A stretch of DNA of 28,140 nucleotides, from the IMG/VR virus record IMGVR_UViG_3300032770_000081, positions 1 through 28,140 of that record; one strand, given 5' to 3'. The stretch is from a virus. Position numbers and translations under genes: made by a program. Below, one piece after another: positions 19,344 to 26,168 of this stretch. The notes under the pieces are model-generated. The model ran no database searches, was not told where the DNA came from, and was given only the letters and a program-made list of their open reading frames with translations. Numbering within the stretch: the stretch's first letter is position 1; every line of letters begins with the position of its first letter.

Positions 19344-19667
19344 ATGGCCTGGAAATTCACCTTCGGTAACCAGCCGCGCTTCAATGGCCGGGAAAATACC
19401 AGCAGTGGTAAGCCCCAGGAGCCGATGAAGCTCGAGAGTGGCGTTAAAGACGTGGCTAAAGCCCTAGGAGCCGGAGAGCCGGGCAGGGCGCAGGGATTCC
19501 GCCCCGGAGGTCATGGACCTGGCTACGACCGCGTAGGAATGTCTACGGGCATGCAGGTCAAGATTCCCACCGTGCGGGATCAGAGCAACGTCCATCAGGG
19601 TAAGGGTGTAGACCCGGAGAATATCCTGACGGGTGGAGCGGTTAACCCACACAAGGACAGTCCGTAA
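19344..19667 (+). CDS. Low-complexity Gly/Pro-rich protein, unknown
   Basis: A 107-residue protein beginning exactly after the previous stop. It is rich in Gly, Pro, Lys and Arg (MAWKFTFGNQPRFNGR, GRAQGFRPGGHGPGYDRVGM), likely disordered, with positive charge that would allow nucleic-acid or capsid binding. It overlaps the next ATG by one base (TAATG). No family recognised. Confidence 0.62.
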   Translation: MAWKFTFGNQPRFNGRENTSSGKPQEPMKLESGVKDVAKALGAGEPGRAQGFRPGGHGPGYDRVGMSTGMQVKIPTVRDQSNVHQGKGVDPENILTGGAVNPHKDSP

Positions 19668-19804
19668 TGCCTAAGCCTGAGAAGGGCGAGAAGCTCGAGC
19701 ATTACGTCTCGCGCTTCATGGGGGCCAAGCAGGATCAGAAGTGGCCACAAAAGCAGAGAGCCGCGATCGCGTACAGCGAATTCCGGCGCAAGAAAAAGAA
19801 ATAA
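19667..19804 (+). CDS. 45-residue basic protein of a small phage family
   Basis: An ATG overlapping the preceding stop by one base (TAATG) gives 45 residues: MPKPEKGEKLEHYVSRFMGA, then QKQRAAIAYSEFRRKKKK. The order (P-x-x-GE, a FM or CM turn, QRxAIAYSxFR, then lysines) recurs in short proteins encoded beside phage terminase and portal genes. It is highly basic at the end. Function unknown; a packaging or nucleoid-associated role would fit the charge and location. Confidence 0.65.
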   Translation: MPKPEKGEKLEHYVSRFMGAKQDQKWPQKQRAAIAYSEFRRKKKK

Positions 19805-19805
19805 C

Positions 19806-20210
19806 GTGGACTGGCGAGAAGGAAGAGGCAAAAGGATCGATCACCGGACGACCACTCTTGTCCCTGAGTCAGAGGGGATTAGAGCGCTACGCGATGCGAT
19901 TATCGTTGAACCGCTTGAATGGGTTCCCTCTAAGATACTCTGGGCTGCCTACACGGGCTTCCCTCTCCGGGGCCTTGTCAAAGCTGTTGGACCCGGCACG
20001 TACCCCAAGCGGTATGACGGCCCCAAGGGACGGCGTACAAAAATGTGGGAGTCAAAAAGTTTTAGGGCCACGGAAGTTAAAGCCGGCGACATCGTGGAGC
20101 TCGGAGGGCTTGAGCTGGGCGGATACATTGGGTTTACCACGTTCCTCTGGGGCTCCAAAGAGCATCTCATCTGCCGCGAAGAAGACATCGTCGGGATCGT
20201 GAATGATTGA
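19806..20210 (+). CDS. GroES/Cpn10-like co-chaperonin fold protein
   Basis: A 134-residue protein from a GTG one base after the upstream stop. ALRDAIIVEPLEWVPS (27-42), GLVKAVGPGTYP (56-67), EVKAGDIVELGGLELGGYI (90-108) and EHLICREEDIVGIV (119-132) follow the Cpn10 order: start strand, G-V-AVGPG, K-GD-V, and the final I-RE-DI-I strand pair. The mobile loop region (41-54) replaces the usual hydrophobic tripeptide and the base is longer. T4 encodes such a protein (gp31) to help fold its coat. A role with host GroEL in capsid folding is inferred, not shown. Confidence 0.7.
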   Translation: MDWREGRGKRIDHRTTTLVPESEGIRALRDAIIVEPLEWVPSKILWAAYTGFPLRGLVKAVGPGTYPKRYDGPKGRRTKMWESKSFRATEVKAGDIVELGGLELGGYIGFTTFLWGSKEHLICREEDIVGIVND

Positions 20211-20445
20211 GCATCGTTGTATGAAACCTGCTGGTGTGGATGCTTTCGTGGCCCCTGTCGATTACATGGGTTTATCGAACAAGGAATTTGCAGAGCGATT
20301 CTTGGAGCCCATGCTCGTGGCCTTGAAGCGATACAGCGGGGTTGATGCTGCATCCGATGTGCACGATCTGCATCTGAGAATTACCGTGCGAGAAGTCAGC
20401 CCCCTAGAAGCGGCTCTCTTAAGCGAACCACTCGATGACGATTGA
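20203..20445 (+). CDS. Small protein, possible paralogue of next gene
   Basis: An 80-residue protein starting inside the GroES-like gene's end. Its middle (FVAPVDYMGLSNKEFAERFL) and end (HDLHLRITVREVSP) line up loosely with the following protein (IVVSGFDFGLLNARNQLISK and YSLTLHLKAEWESP), suggesting a duplicated pair with strand-helix-strand fold. No motif gives a function. Coupled to the next gene by an 11-base overlap. Confidence 0.65.
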   Translation: MIEHRCMKPAGVDAFVAPVDYMGLSNKEFAERFLEPMLVALKRYSGVDAASDVHDLHLRITVREVSPLEAALLSEPLDDD

Positions 20446-20653
20446 GCACAAGGCCTATGCGATTGTCGTCTCAGGCTTCGACTTTGGATTACTCAACGCA
20501 CGTAATCAATTGATCAGTAAAGTGATTAACCCAGCCCTTGATACCTTACTCACCGAGCCGATCTGGGATCACATCAAGGGCTCAGAGACGCAATACAGTC
20601 TCACGCTGCACCTGAAGGCCGAATGGGAATCGCCTGTTCCGGAGGTCCAGTGA
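20435..20653 (+). CDS. Small protein, possible paralogue of previous gene
   Basis: A 72-residue protein (MTIEHKAYAIVVSGFDFGLL, then KVINPALDTLLTEPIWDHIK) with the same apparent layout as its left neighbour: a strand, a helix with conserved-looking Pro, and a C-terminal LTLHLKAE strand. It overlaps both neighbours (its stop overlaps the next GTG). Function unknown; duplication is inferred by eye. Confidence 0.65.
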   Translation: MTIEHKAYAIVVSGFDFGLLNARNQLISKVINPALDTLLTEPIWDHIKGSETQYSLTLHLKAEWESPVPEVQ

Positions 20654-20808
20654 AACGAGGTAGACCCCCCTTAGAGCCTCGCATCACAGAACTCGAGAAA
20701 CGAGTCGAGACCTTGCTGCACATGCTCGAAGAAGTGAAAAGCATGTTGGAGCGTCAGAAGCCCAAGGAATACGAACCCCGCTTCGATCACTGGCCCTCAT
20801 TACGCTAA
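20650..20808 (+). CDS. AT-hook-like coiled-coil protein
   Basis: A 52-residue protein; the GTG at 20650 overlaps the upstream stop and follows GGAGG, so longer in-frame versions are rejected. It begins with KRGRPPLEPR, an AT-hook-like core (RGRP) that can enter the minor groove, and continues as a heptad coiled coil (ITELEKRVETLLHMLEEVKS). A dimeric DNA-binding accessory next to the terminase genes is a plausible reading. The stop overlaps the next start (TAATG). Confidence 0.65.
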   Translation: MKRGRPPLEPRITELEKRVETLLHMLEEVKSMLERQKPKEYEPRFDHWPSLR

Positions 20809-21008
20809 TGGAACTCAATTACCAGCTGATCAGCCAACTCTCAGAGCTTGGAGTACGCAAGATCACTCTGAGTCCTGATGCTGCAGAGCAGCTATTCAAG
20901 CGCATCAAGGGCCTCTATGTCCCAGGGAATTACCAGCCCGAAGCTGATCAATTCGACATGGGCATGATGGCTGGTATAGAGCTTTATCGAGAGCCCCATG
21001 GCCGCTAA
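20808..21008 (+). CDS. Small protein, unknown
   Basis: A 66-residue protein with helix-strand-helix pattern (YQLISQLSELGVRKITLSPD, then AAEQLFKRIKGLYVPGNYQP) and an aromatic, methionine-rich C-terminus (DMGMMAGIELYREPHG). Start overlaps the preceding stop, end overlaps the next gene by 11 bases. Not recognised. Confidence 0.65.
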   Translation: MELNYQLISQLSELGVRKITLSPDAAEQLFKRIKGLYVPGNYQPEADQFDMGMMAGIELYREPHGR

Positions 21009-21297
21009 GTACAGACGCTGGACACCGGAAGTCGTCAGGAGTCGCATCAAAACCTCATTGCTCGTAAAAGCCCTTCAAGATCATGCAGTTAACGGTAAGG
21101 ACATGGCACAGAGCCAAATAACTGCAGCCTTAGGCCTATTACGCAAGGTAATGCCTGATCTGACAGCTACGACACTGAGTGCCACCATTCAAGACACTAA
21201 TGAGCTCAGCACAGCAGAAATCGTTAGAAGAATTAGCGCTCTTGAAGGAGCTGTTGGCCAGGCGGGAAGCCAGCCAGAGTCTTCAGAAGTACATTGA
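20998..21297 (+). CDS. Probable terminase small subunit
   Basis: A 99-residue basic helical protein: RRWTPEVVRSRIKTSLLVKA, HAVNGKDMAQSQITAALGLL, RKVMPDLTA. The order (R-x-RI-x-T-x-L, then SQI-x-AA-x-LLRK-x-PDL) matches short terminase small-subunit-like proteins of P22-like and related phages. Placement directly before, and overlapping by 98 bases, the large terminase supports it. It would bind the packaging start site and regulate the motor. The N-terminal DNA-binding helix is not certain. Confidence 0.72.
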   Translation: MAAKYRRWTPEVVRSRIKTSLLVKALQDHAVNGKDMAQSQITAALGLLRKVMPDLTATTLSATIQDTNELSTAEIVRRISALEGAVGQAGSQPESSEVH

Positions 21298-22654
21298 GTA
21301 TCTAGCGATATGCCCAAAGCCCTCGAGACATCACGAGCTACTGATCCAGAAGCTGGAGTTGATTGTCTCAGGGGAGATTAAGCGGCTCATGGTCTGGATG
21401 CCACCTGGATCTGCCAAGTCTACTTACGCGAGCATCCTGTTCCCACCGTACTACATGGGAAGATTCCCGCAGACGAGCTTACTCGGCGTATCCAATACCA
21501 CCGAGTTGGCAGAACGCTTCTCGAGACGAGCCCGGAACATCGTAGCGAGCCCAAGGTTTAGGAACATCTTCGGATTCGGATGCAATGAAGACAACAAAGC
21601 CGCGGGTAGCTGGGAGAATGAGAAAGGGGGAGAGTTCTTTGCAGCGGGAATTGGATCGGCTATTGCTGGCCGCCGCGCAGGCTTGGGCCTCATCGACGAT
21701 CCTGTTAAGTCCAGGGAAGAAGCCGATTCTGAGAGAGTTCGAGAGAAGCACTGGGATTGGTATCTCAATGACTTCCTCACGAGGCTGCTTCCTAGCGCTC
21801 CGCAGATCATTATCCAGACTCGATGGCACGAAGACGACTTATCCGGACGCATCTTAGAGAGGGAAGCTCATCGGTGGGCGGTATTGAAGCTCCCGATGGA
21901 AGCACAGACGAACGATCCCCTTGGCCGTCAACCGGGAGATAGGCTCTGGCCCGAATGGTTTACCGATGAACAGGTCCAGACGGCCAAGTTGGACGCAAGA
22001 GCATGGAACGCCCTATATCAACAAGATCCGAGTCCTGAAGATGGCGAATACTTCAAACGAGAATGGTTCAACACCTACGATAGACCCCCAGCCGGAATGC
22101 ACATCTATGGCGCATCCGACTACGCCGTCTCAGACGGCATGGGTGATTATAGCGAGCACGGGATATTTGGACTCGACTGGAACGGAGACTTGTACCTCCT
22201 CGACTGGTGGAGAGGACAAACCACCGCCGACGTCTGGATCGAACGACAGTGCGACTTGATTGCTACCTATTCACCCTTGATCTGGTTTGGCGAAAAAGGG
22301 GTGATCCGAAACTCCATCGAGCCCCAGCTCAAGCGTCGCATGCAGGAGCGGGAGACGCGTTGCCGGCTCGAATGGCTACCCTCGGTTACGGACAAGTCCG
22401 TGCGTGCGCGCCCGTTCCAGTCTCGCGCTGCCATGGGCAATGTCTATATCCCGAAAGCTGCCTCCTGGCTCTCGGATCTGATGGGTCAGCTGATGAAGTT
22501 TCCCGTGGGCAAGTACGACGATGGGGTGGACGTCTGTTCACTGATCGGGAGGGGACTCGAGCATGCCAGGCCACCTCAGATGCAAGCCAAGAAGACGGAA
22601 GAGACCGTGTATATGCCTGCCCCGCGACCTGATGGTCTAGGCTGGATGGGATAA
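21200..22654 (+). CDS. terL: Terminase large subunit
   Basis: A 484-residue ATPase-nuclease. The start at 21200 (MSSAQQKSL) is preferred to one 21 bases earlier. Walker A is PPGSAKST (68-75), Walker B LGLIDDP (162-168), the coupling motif QTRWHEDDLSG (206-216). The C-terminal nuclease has YGASDYAVSDGMGDYSEHG with Asp307 and neighbours, and later KYDDGVDVCSLIGR. This order fits TerL of headful-packaging podoviruses. It pumps DNA into the procapsid through the portal and cuts it when full. It overlaps the small-subunit gene by 98 bases and is followed directly by the portal. Confidence 0.95.
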   Translation: MSSAQQKSLEELALLKELLARREASQSLQKYIEYLAICPKPSRHHELLIQKLELIVSGEIKRLMVWMPPGSAKSTYASILFPPYYMGRFPQTSLLGVSNTTELAERFSRRARNIVASPRFRNIFGFGCNEDNKAAGSWENEKGGEFFAAGIGSAIAGRRAGLGLIDDPVKSREEADSERVREKHWDWYLNDFLTRLLPSAPQIIIQTRWHEDDLSGRILEREAHRWAVLKLPMEAQTNDPLGRQPGDRLWPEWFTDEQVQTAKLDARAWNALYQQDPSPEDGEYFKREWFNTYDRPPAGMHIYGASDYAVSDGMGDYSEHGIFGLDWNGDLYLLDWWRGQTTADVWIERQCDLIATYSPLIWFGEKGVIRNSIEPQLKRRMQERETRCRLEWLPSVTDKSVRARPFQSRAAMGNVYIPKAASWLSDLMGQLMKFPVGKYDDGVDVCSLIGRGLEHARPPQMQAKKTEETVYMPAPRPDGLGWMG

Positions 22655-24811
22655 GTGCCGACGCTACCGCTGCACGCAGATACCTACCAAGACGCACAAA
22701 CCGACTCAGACATCTTTGCCGAATGCTCCGCCCGCTTGCGTATTGCCCAGCAGGCCGAAGGGGAGAACAGAAACAATGCCATCCTTGCCCTCGAGTTCGA
22801 AGACGGACAGCAATGGCCAGACGACCTTTACAATCTCAGAAAGATTAACCGTCGACCCACACTCACAATTAATCACACTCGAACGATGGTTAGGCGCGTG
22901 GTTAACAACATGCGCCAGCAAAGGCCTCGTATCAAGGTACATCCTGTTGGATCAGGTGCAGACGTTGATCTCGCAGATAAGGTCGGTGGACTCATTCGAC
23001 ATATCGAAACCCGATCTGATGGCGCTATCGCATACGACGTCGGAGGAGAGTCCGCAGTCAAGATCGGTTGGGGATACTGGCGAATCCTCTCCGAGTACGT
23101 AGACGAAAAGAGCTTCGAACAGGAACTGAAGCTCTTACCGATTCGGAATACCTTCACCGTCTATATCGATCCCGCGGCCCAGATGCCTGCCGGGGAGGAT
23201 ATGGATTGGTGCATCATCTCGGAGATGATGAAGCGCTCAGAGTATGAGCGTAAGTACCCGAAAGAGAACGAGACTGAATGGCGCGAGGGGGCTGCGGGAG
23301 ATGAGTTCAAAGATTGGGAAACGGAAGAACAGATACGCCTTGCTGAGTACTTCCGGATCGCCAAGGTTAGAGACACGCTGGTCAAGCTTACTGACGGACG
23401 AACGGTATACGGAAGCGAGTTTGACAAGGGAGCTTTTGCGACTGCAGGCATTAGTATCGCTAGAAACCTCGAAGGCAAAGAGATCCGGCGACCCACCGAG
23501 CGGCGACAGCTCCAGTGGTTCCGAATCAACGGAACAACCGTAGTTCAGAAGGTCGATCTCCCCGGGCACTGGATACCGGTCATCCGCTGTGAGGGCAATA
23601 CCTTAGATCTCAACGGCCAGGTGCGCAGGAAAGGCATGGTCGCCGACATGATGGACACCGCGCGGATGTACAACTACTGGCGCACGTGTGAGACCGAGAT
23701 GATCGCGCTTGCTCCCAGAGCGCCCTTCATCACGGCAGAGGGACAGACCGATGGGCACCCGGAGTGGCGTGATGCGAATCAAAAGCCTTATAGCACGCTT
23801 ACTTACAAGCCTACGTGGATTGAGCAGCCGGACGGATCGAAGGTCCCGTTACCCCCGCCTCTTCGGCAGGAACCTGTGGCCATTCCCGCAGGATTCGTCA
23901 ATGCCGCAGAGAGCGCCGCAAAAGACCTCATGGCCCTCGCCGGAATGCCACACGAGCCGGGTGTGGACAAGCCAGGAGAGGTTATTTCTGGAAAAGCTCT
24001 TGAACGAAGGCAAGCTCTCTCAGACATCGGTCACTTTCAGTACTACGACAACCAGACACGAGCCATTGCCCACACCGGAAGAATACTGCTCGACCTCATA
24101 CCCCACTACTACCGAGAGCCTGGACGAATACAGCGAATCGTTAACCCCGACGGAACCCCCGAGGTCCTTACACTGAATCAGATGGACCCCAATTCCTCGG
24201 AGAACAAGATCCTCAATGACATGACCGTAGGTAGATACGATGTGGTTATGGATACGGGACCGGGGTATGAGACCAAGCGCCTAGAGGGTGCGGAGGCGAT
24301 GATTGATCTACTCAAAACACCTCTTGGGGAGCCTGTTGCTAAAGTCGGCGCAGATCTTGTTGTTAGGAACATGGACTTTGCTGGCGCTAGCGATCTTGCC
24401 GATCGTCTTGCTCCTCTTACTCCCCAGGGTCTGCAGCAGACCATTCAACAGCTTCCGAAACAGGCTCAAGGCATAGTCACGGCGATGCAGCAGCAATTGC
24501 AGCAAGCGCAGCAGGTGATCCAGGGCTTACAGCTTGAATTGAAGTACAAAATGGGCGTCATACAGACGCAGGAACAGGCAGAGACACAGAGGCATTTGTT
24601 GACCGAGGAGACCAAGCGAGCGGATGTGCTGACCAAGGCTCAAACGGCCAAGGAAGACACGCACGTGAAGGCTCAGGCAAGTATCGCAGTGGCCGAGATT
24701 GGCGCGGCAGGCAAGCTTCTAGATACCCATTTAGCTGGCAAATACGACAAAGAGGCCAAAGAGGCCGATTTGCTCATTGCCAAAGCCACTAAGCCCAAAT
24801 CAGGAGATTGA
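22655..24811 (+). CDS. Portal protein (P22 gp1-like)
   Basis: A 718-residue protein (P22 gp1 has 725) starting at a GTG directly after the terminase stop. Signature regions: INRRPTLTINHTRTMVRRVV (about 66-85), IETRSDGAIAYDVGGESAVKIGWGYW in consecutive parts near 125-150, RNTFTVYIDPAAQMP near 165, and the clip/stem segment WRTCETEMIALAPRAPFI. The last about 130 residues are a Gln/Ala-rich coiled coil (QQLQQAQQVIQGLQLELKY and onward) corresponding to the barrel of P22-type portals. It forms the dodecameric DNA channel and docks the terminase. Confidence 0.93.
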   Translation: MPTLPLHADTYQDAQTDSDIFAECSARLRIAQQAEGENRNNAILALEFEDGQQWPDDLYNLRKINRRPTLTINHTRTMVRRVVNNMRQQRPRIKVHPVGSGADVDLADKVGGLIRHIETRSDGAIAYDVGGESAVKIGWGYWRILSEYVDEKSFEQELKLLPIRNTFTVYIDPAAQMPAGEDMDWCIISEMMKRSEYERKYPKENETEWREGAAGDEFKDWETEEQIRLAEYFRIAKVRDTLVKLTDGRTVYGSEFDKGAFATAGISIARNLEGKEIRRPTERRQLQWFRINGTTVVQKVDLPGHWIPVIRCEGNTLDLNGQVRRKGMVADMMDTARMYNYWRTCETEMIALAPRAPFITAEGQTDGHPEWRDANQKPYSTLTYKPTWIEQPDGSKVPLPPPLRQEPVAIPAGFVNAAESAAKDLMALAGMPHEPGVDKPGEVISGKALERRQALSDIGHFQYYDNQTRAIAHTGRILLDLIPHYYREPGRIQRIVNPDGTPEVLTLNQMDPNSSENKILNDMTVGRYDVVMDTGPGYETKRLEGAEAMIDLLKTPLGEPVAKVGADLVVRNMDFAGASDLADRLAPLTPQGLQQTIQQLPKQAQGIVTAMQQQLQQAQQVIQGLQLELKYKMGVIQTQEQAETQRHLLTEETKRADVLTKAQTAKEDTHVKAQASIAVAEIGAAGKLLDTHLAGKYDKEAKEADLLIAKATKPKSGD

Positions 24812-24814
24812 CAC

Positions 24815-25543
24815 ATGGCCAATCCAGGCCCAGCAATTGCCGGTATTCCCAATACCGAGCTGTTCGTATCCACCGGCCCACTGCAGCGCGTAGTGTGGCC
24901 CGTCCAAGCCTCCACGGTGACCTTTGCCGCCGTGAACGGCGATGTCCTGTTGAACTATTTCCCCTGCAACTACCCCATCACGGCAACCCGTATGGACGCG
25001 CTGATCAACGTGATTGCAGCCTCCGCTGCCACCACGGCCACAGCCGCTATTGCCATCACGGCCAATGCGGGTATTTACAGCTCCTATCTGTCGACCAATA
25101 CGGCCGGTAGCACCACGGCTGCGAGCCTACTGTCCTGGGGATCGACCCAGACGACCTACAGCTACGCATCCAACAGTGCCGGCGTCACGATGCTGGTCAC
25201 GGCGGGTCTTCGACCCGTATCGGTCCCGATCAACATCAACATGCAGCCGGGCGAGTACTACGTTGCATTCAACATGTCGACCAGCCAATCGAGCGTGGGA
25301 CTGTCCACGACCGCCTTGGGTTTCTCGATGTCGCATGAGTGCGGACTCGGGCTCTCAGCCACAAACTACGTGGATAACTTCACCCAGGTCACAGGCAGCA
25401 CCCAGGGATTGAATCAATTCCAGGGCGTCTACACCACGACCACGGGTGCATTACCCTTGACGATCGCCAATACGCAGGTCGCTCAGACCGGTATTTCGGG
25501 CGGTATCGCGGGTAACTACGCCTTCGTGCTTCGCAATTACTAA
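24815..25543 (+). CDS. Beta-rich fibre-domain protein
   Basis: A 242-residue protein, rich in Thr, Ser, Ala, Asn and Gly with almost no Lys. Segments such as ITATRMDALINVIAASAATT, INMQPGEYYVAFNMSTSQSS and AGNYAFVLRNY resemble the C-terminal receptor-binding-type domain of the long fibre encoded downstream (QMIMLQSMSSQSATTW; SFQPNEYWV). So this looks like a fibre tip domain encoded as its own gene, possibly a decoration or fibre cap. It is separated from the portal by 3 bases, where scaffold and coat genes would be expected in P22. Not a capsid protein by size or composition. Confidence 0.7.
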   Translation: MANPGPAIAGIPNTELFVSTGPLQRVVWPVQASTVTFAAVNGDVLLNYFPCNYPITATRMDALINVIAASAATTATAAIAITANAGIYSSYLSTNTAGSTTAASLLSWGSTQTTYSYASNSAGVTMLVTAGLRPVSVPININMQPGEYYVAFNMSTSQSSVGLSTTALGFSMSHECGLGLSATNYVDNFTQVTGSTQGLNQFQGVYTTTTGALPLTIANTQVAQTGISGGIAGNYAFVLRNY

Positions 25544-25717
25544 GTGAAGAAGCGGCGTTCCGGTAGCTGGTACCCAACGCCGCAACTTAGGTTCGTGGAA
25601 CGCGAGAACATCACCATGAGTGAGCGCCGGACGTGGCTCGCTTTACAGCAGTTCTGGCGTCGTGAGGGTTATGAGGGTGGTGAGTGGCGGGATGTCCCCC
25701 TGGTGAGAAATGAATGA
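25544..25717 (+). CDS. 57-residue basic protein, unknown
   Basis: A GTG directly after the previous stop opens 57 residues, MKKRRSGSWYPTPQLRFVER, then MSERRTWLALQQFWRREGYE, rich in Trp, Arg and Glu. A helix-turn-helix-like amphipathic shape is possible. The stop overlaps the next start by 8 bases. It fills otherwise empty sequence between two late genes, which supports it; function unknown. Confidence 0.58.
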   Translation: MKKRRSGSWYPTPQLRFVERENITMSERRTWLALQQFWRREGYEGGEWRDVPLVRNE

Positions 25718-26168
25718 GCTCAAAGGGCCCTCGGCGGCCCACTCGGACAACTTAAACCCCTGGGACTGGAAGCGTGAACGGGCGCCTCGAGCACGTAACA
25801 CGGCTCCGGCGGCCTCTCAGACCTCGGTGAGCTTCGAACGCCTGGACGCCCTGCATAACCGTTATGCCGGTGCTCCAGCGGTTGCGGGAGAACTCGCCCC
25901 TCAGACAGAGACCCAGGCCCTAGCGAGCGCTGATTTGTCCCTGACACCTGCAGCCCAGGAGAGGATCAATCTCCAGGAGAGTGCAGAGGTCAAGGCCAAT
26001 GCAGCGCTCGATCTAGGACCGCAGGCGCAGTTACGGGACGCCTTTAAAGTCCCGGTGGCTCCGACCCTGTCCAATGAGGCGAAGTTGGCTCCGAGTGCCT
26101 CCAAGGAGCTCCTGGAGGGCTATAAGGAGCGCTTCTTCCTGAAGCAAGACGGATACGATGATCCGTGA
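25710..26168 (+). CDS. Ala-rich protein of unknown role, possibly scaffold-like
   Basis: A 152-residue protein, Ala/Leu/Gln/Glu-rich and mostly helical or disordered (MNELKGPSAAHSDNLNPWDW; then LSLTPAAQERINLQESAEV; ELLEGYKERFFLKQDGYDD). The composition and short helical C-terminus are reminiscent of scaffold or fibre-assembly chaperones, but P22 scaffold is about twice as long, so the comparison is weak. The start overlaps the previous gene, the stop overlaps the long fibre start (GTGA). Confidence 0.6.
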   Translation: MNELKGPSAAHSDNLNPWDWKRERAPRARNTAPAASQTSVSFERLDALHNRYAGAPAVAGELAPQTETQALASADLSLTPAAQERINLQESAEVKANAALDLGPQAQLRDAFKVPVAPTLSNEAKLAPSASKELLEGYKERFFLKQDGYDDP

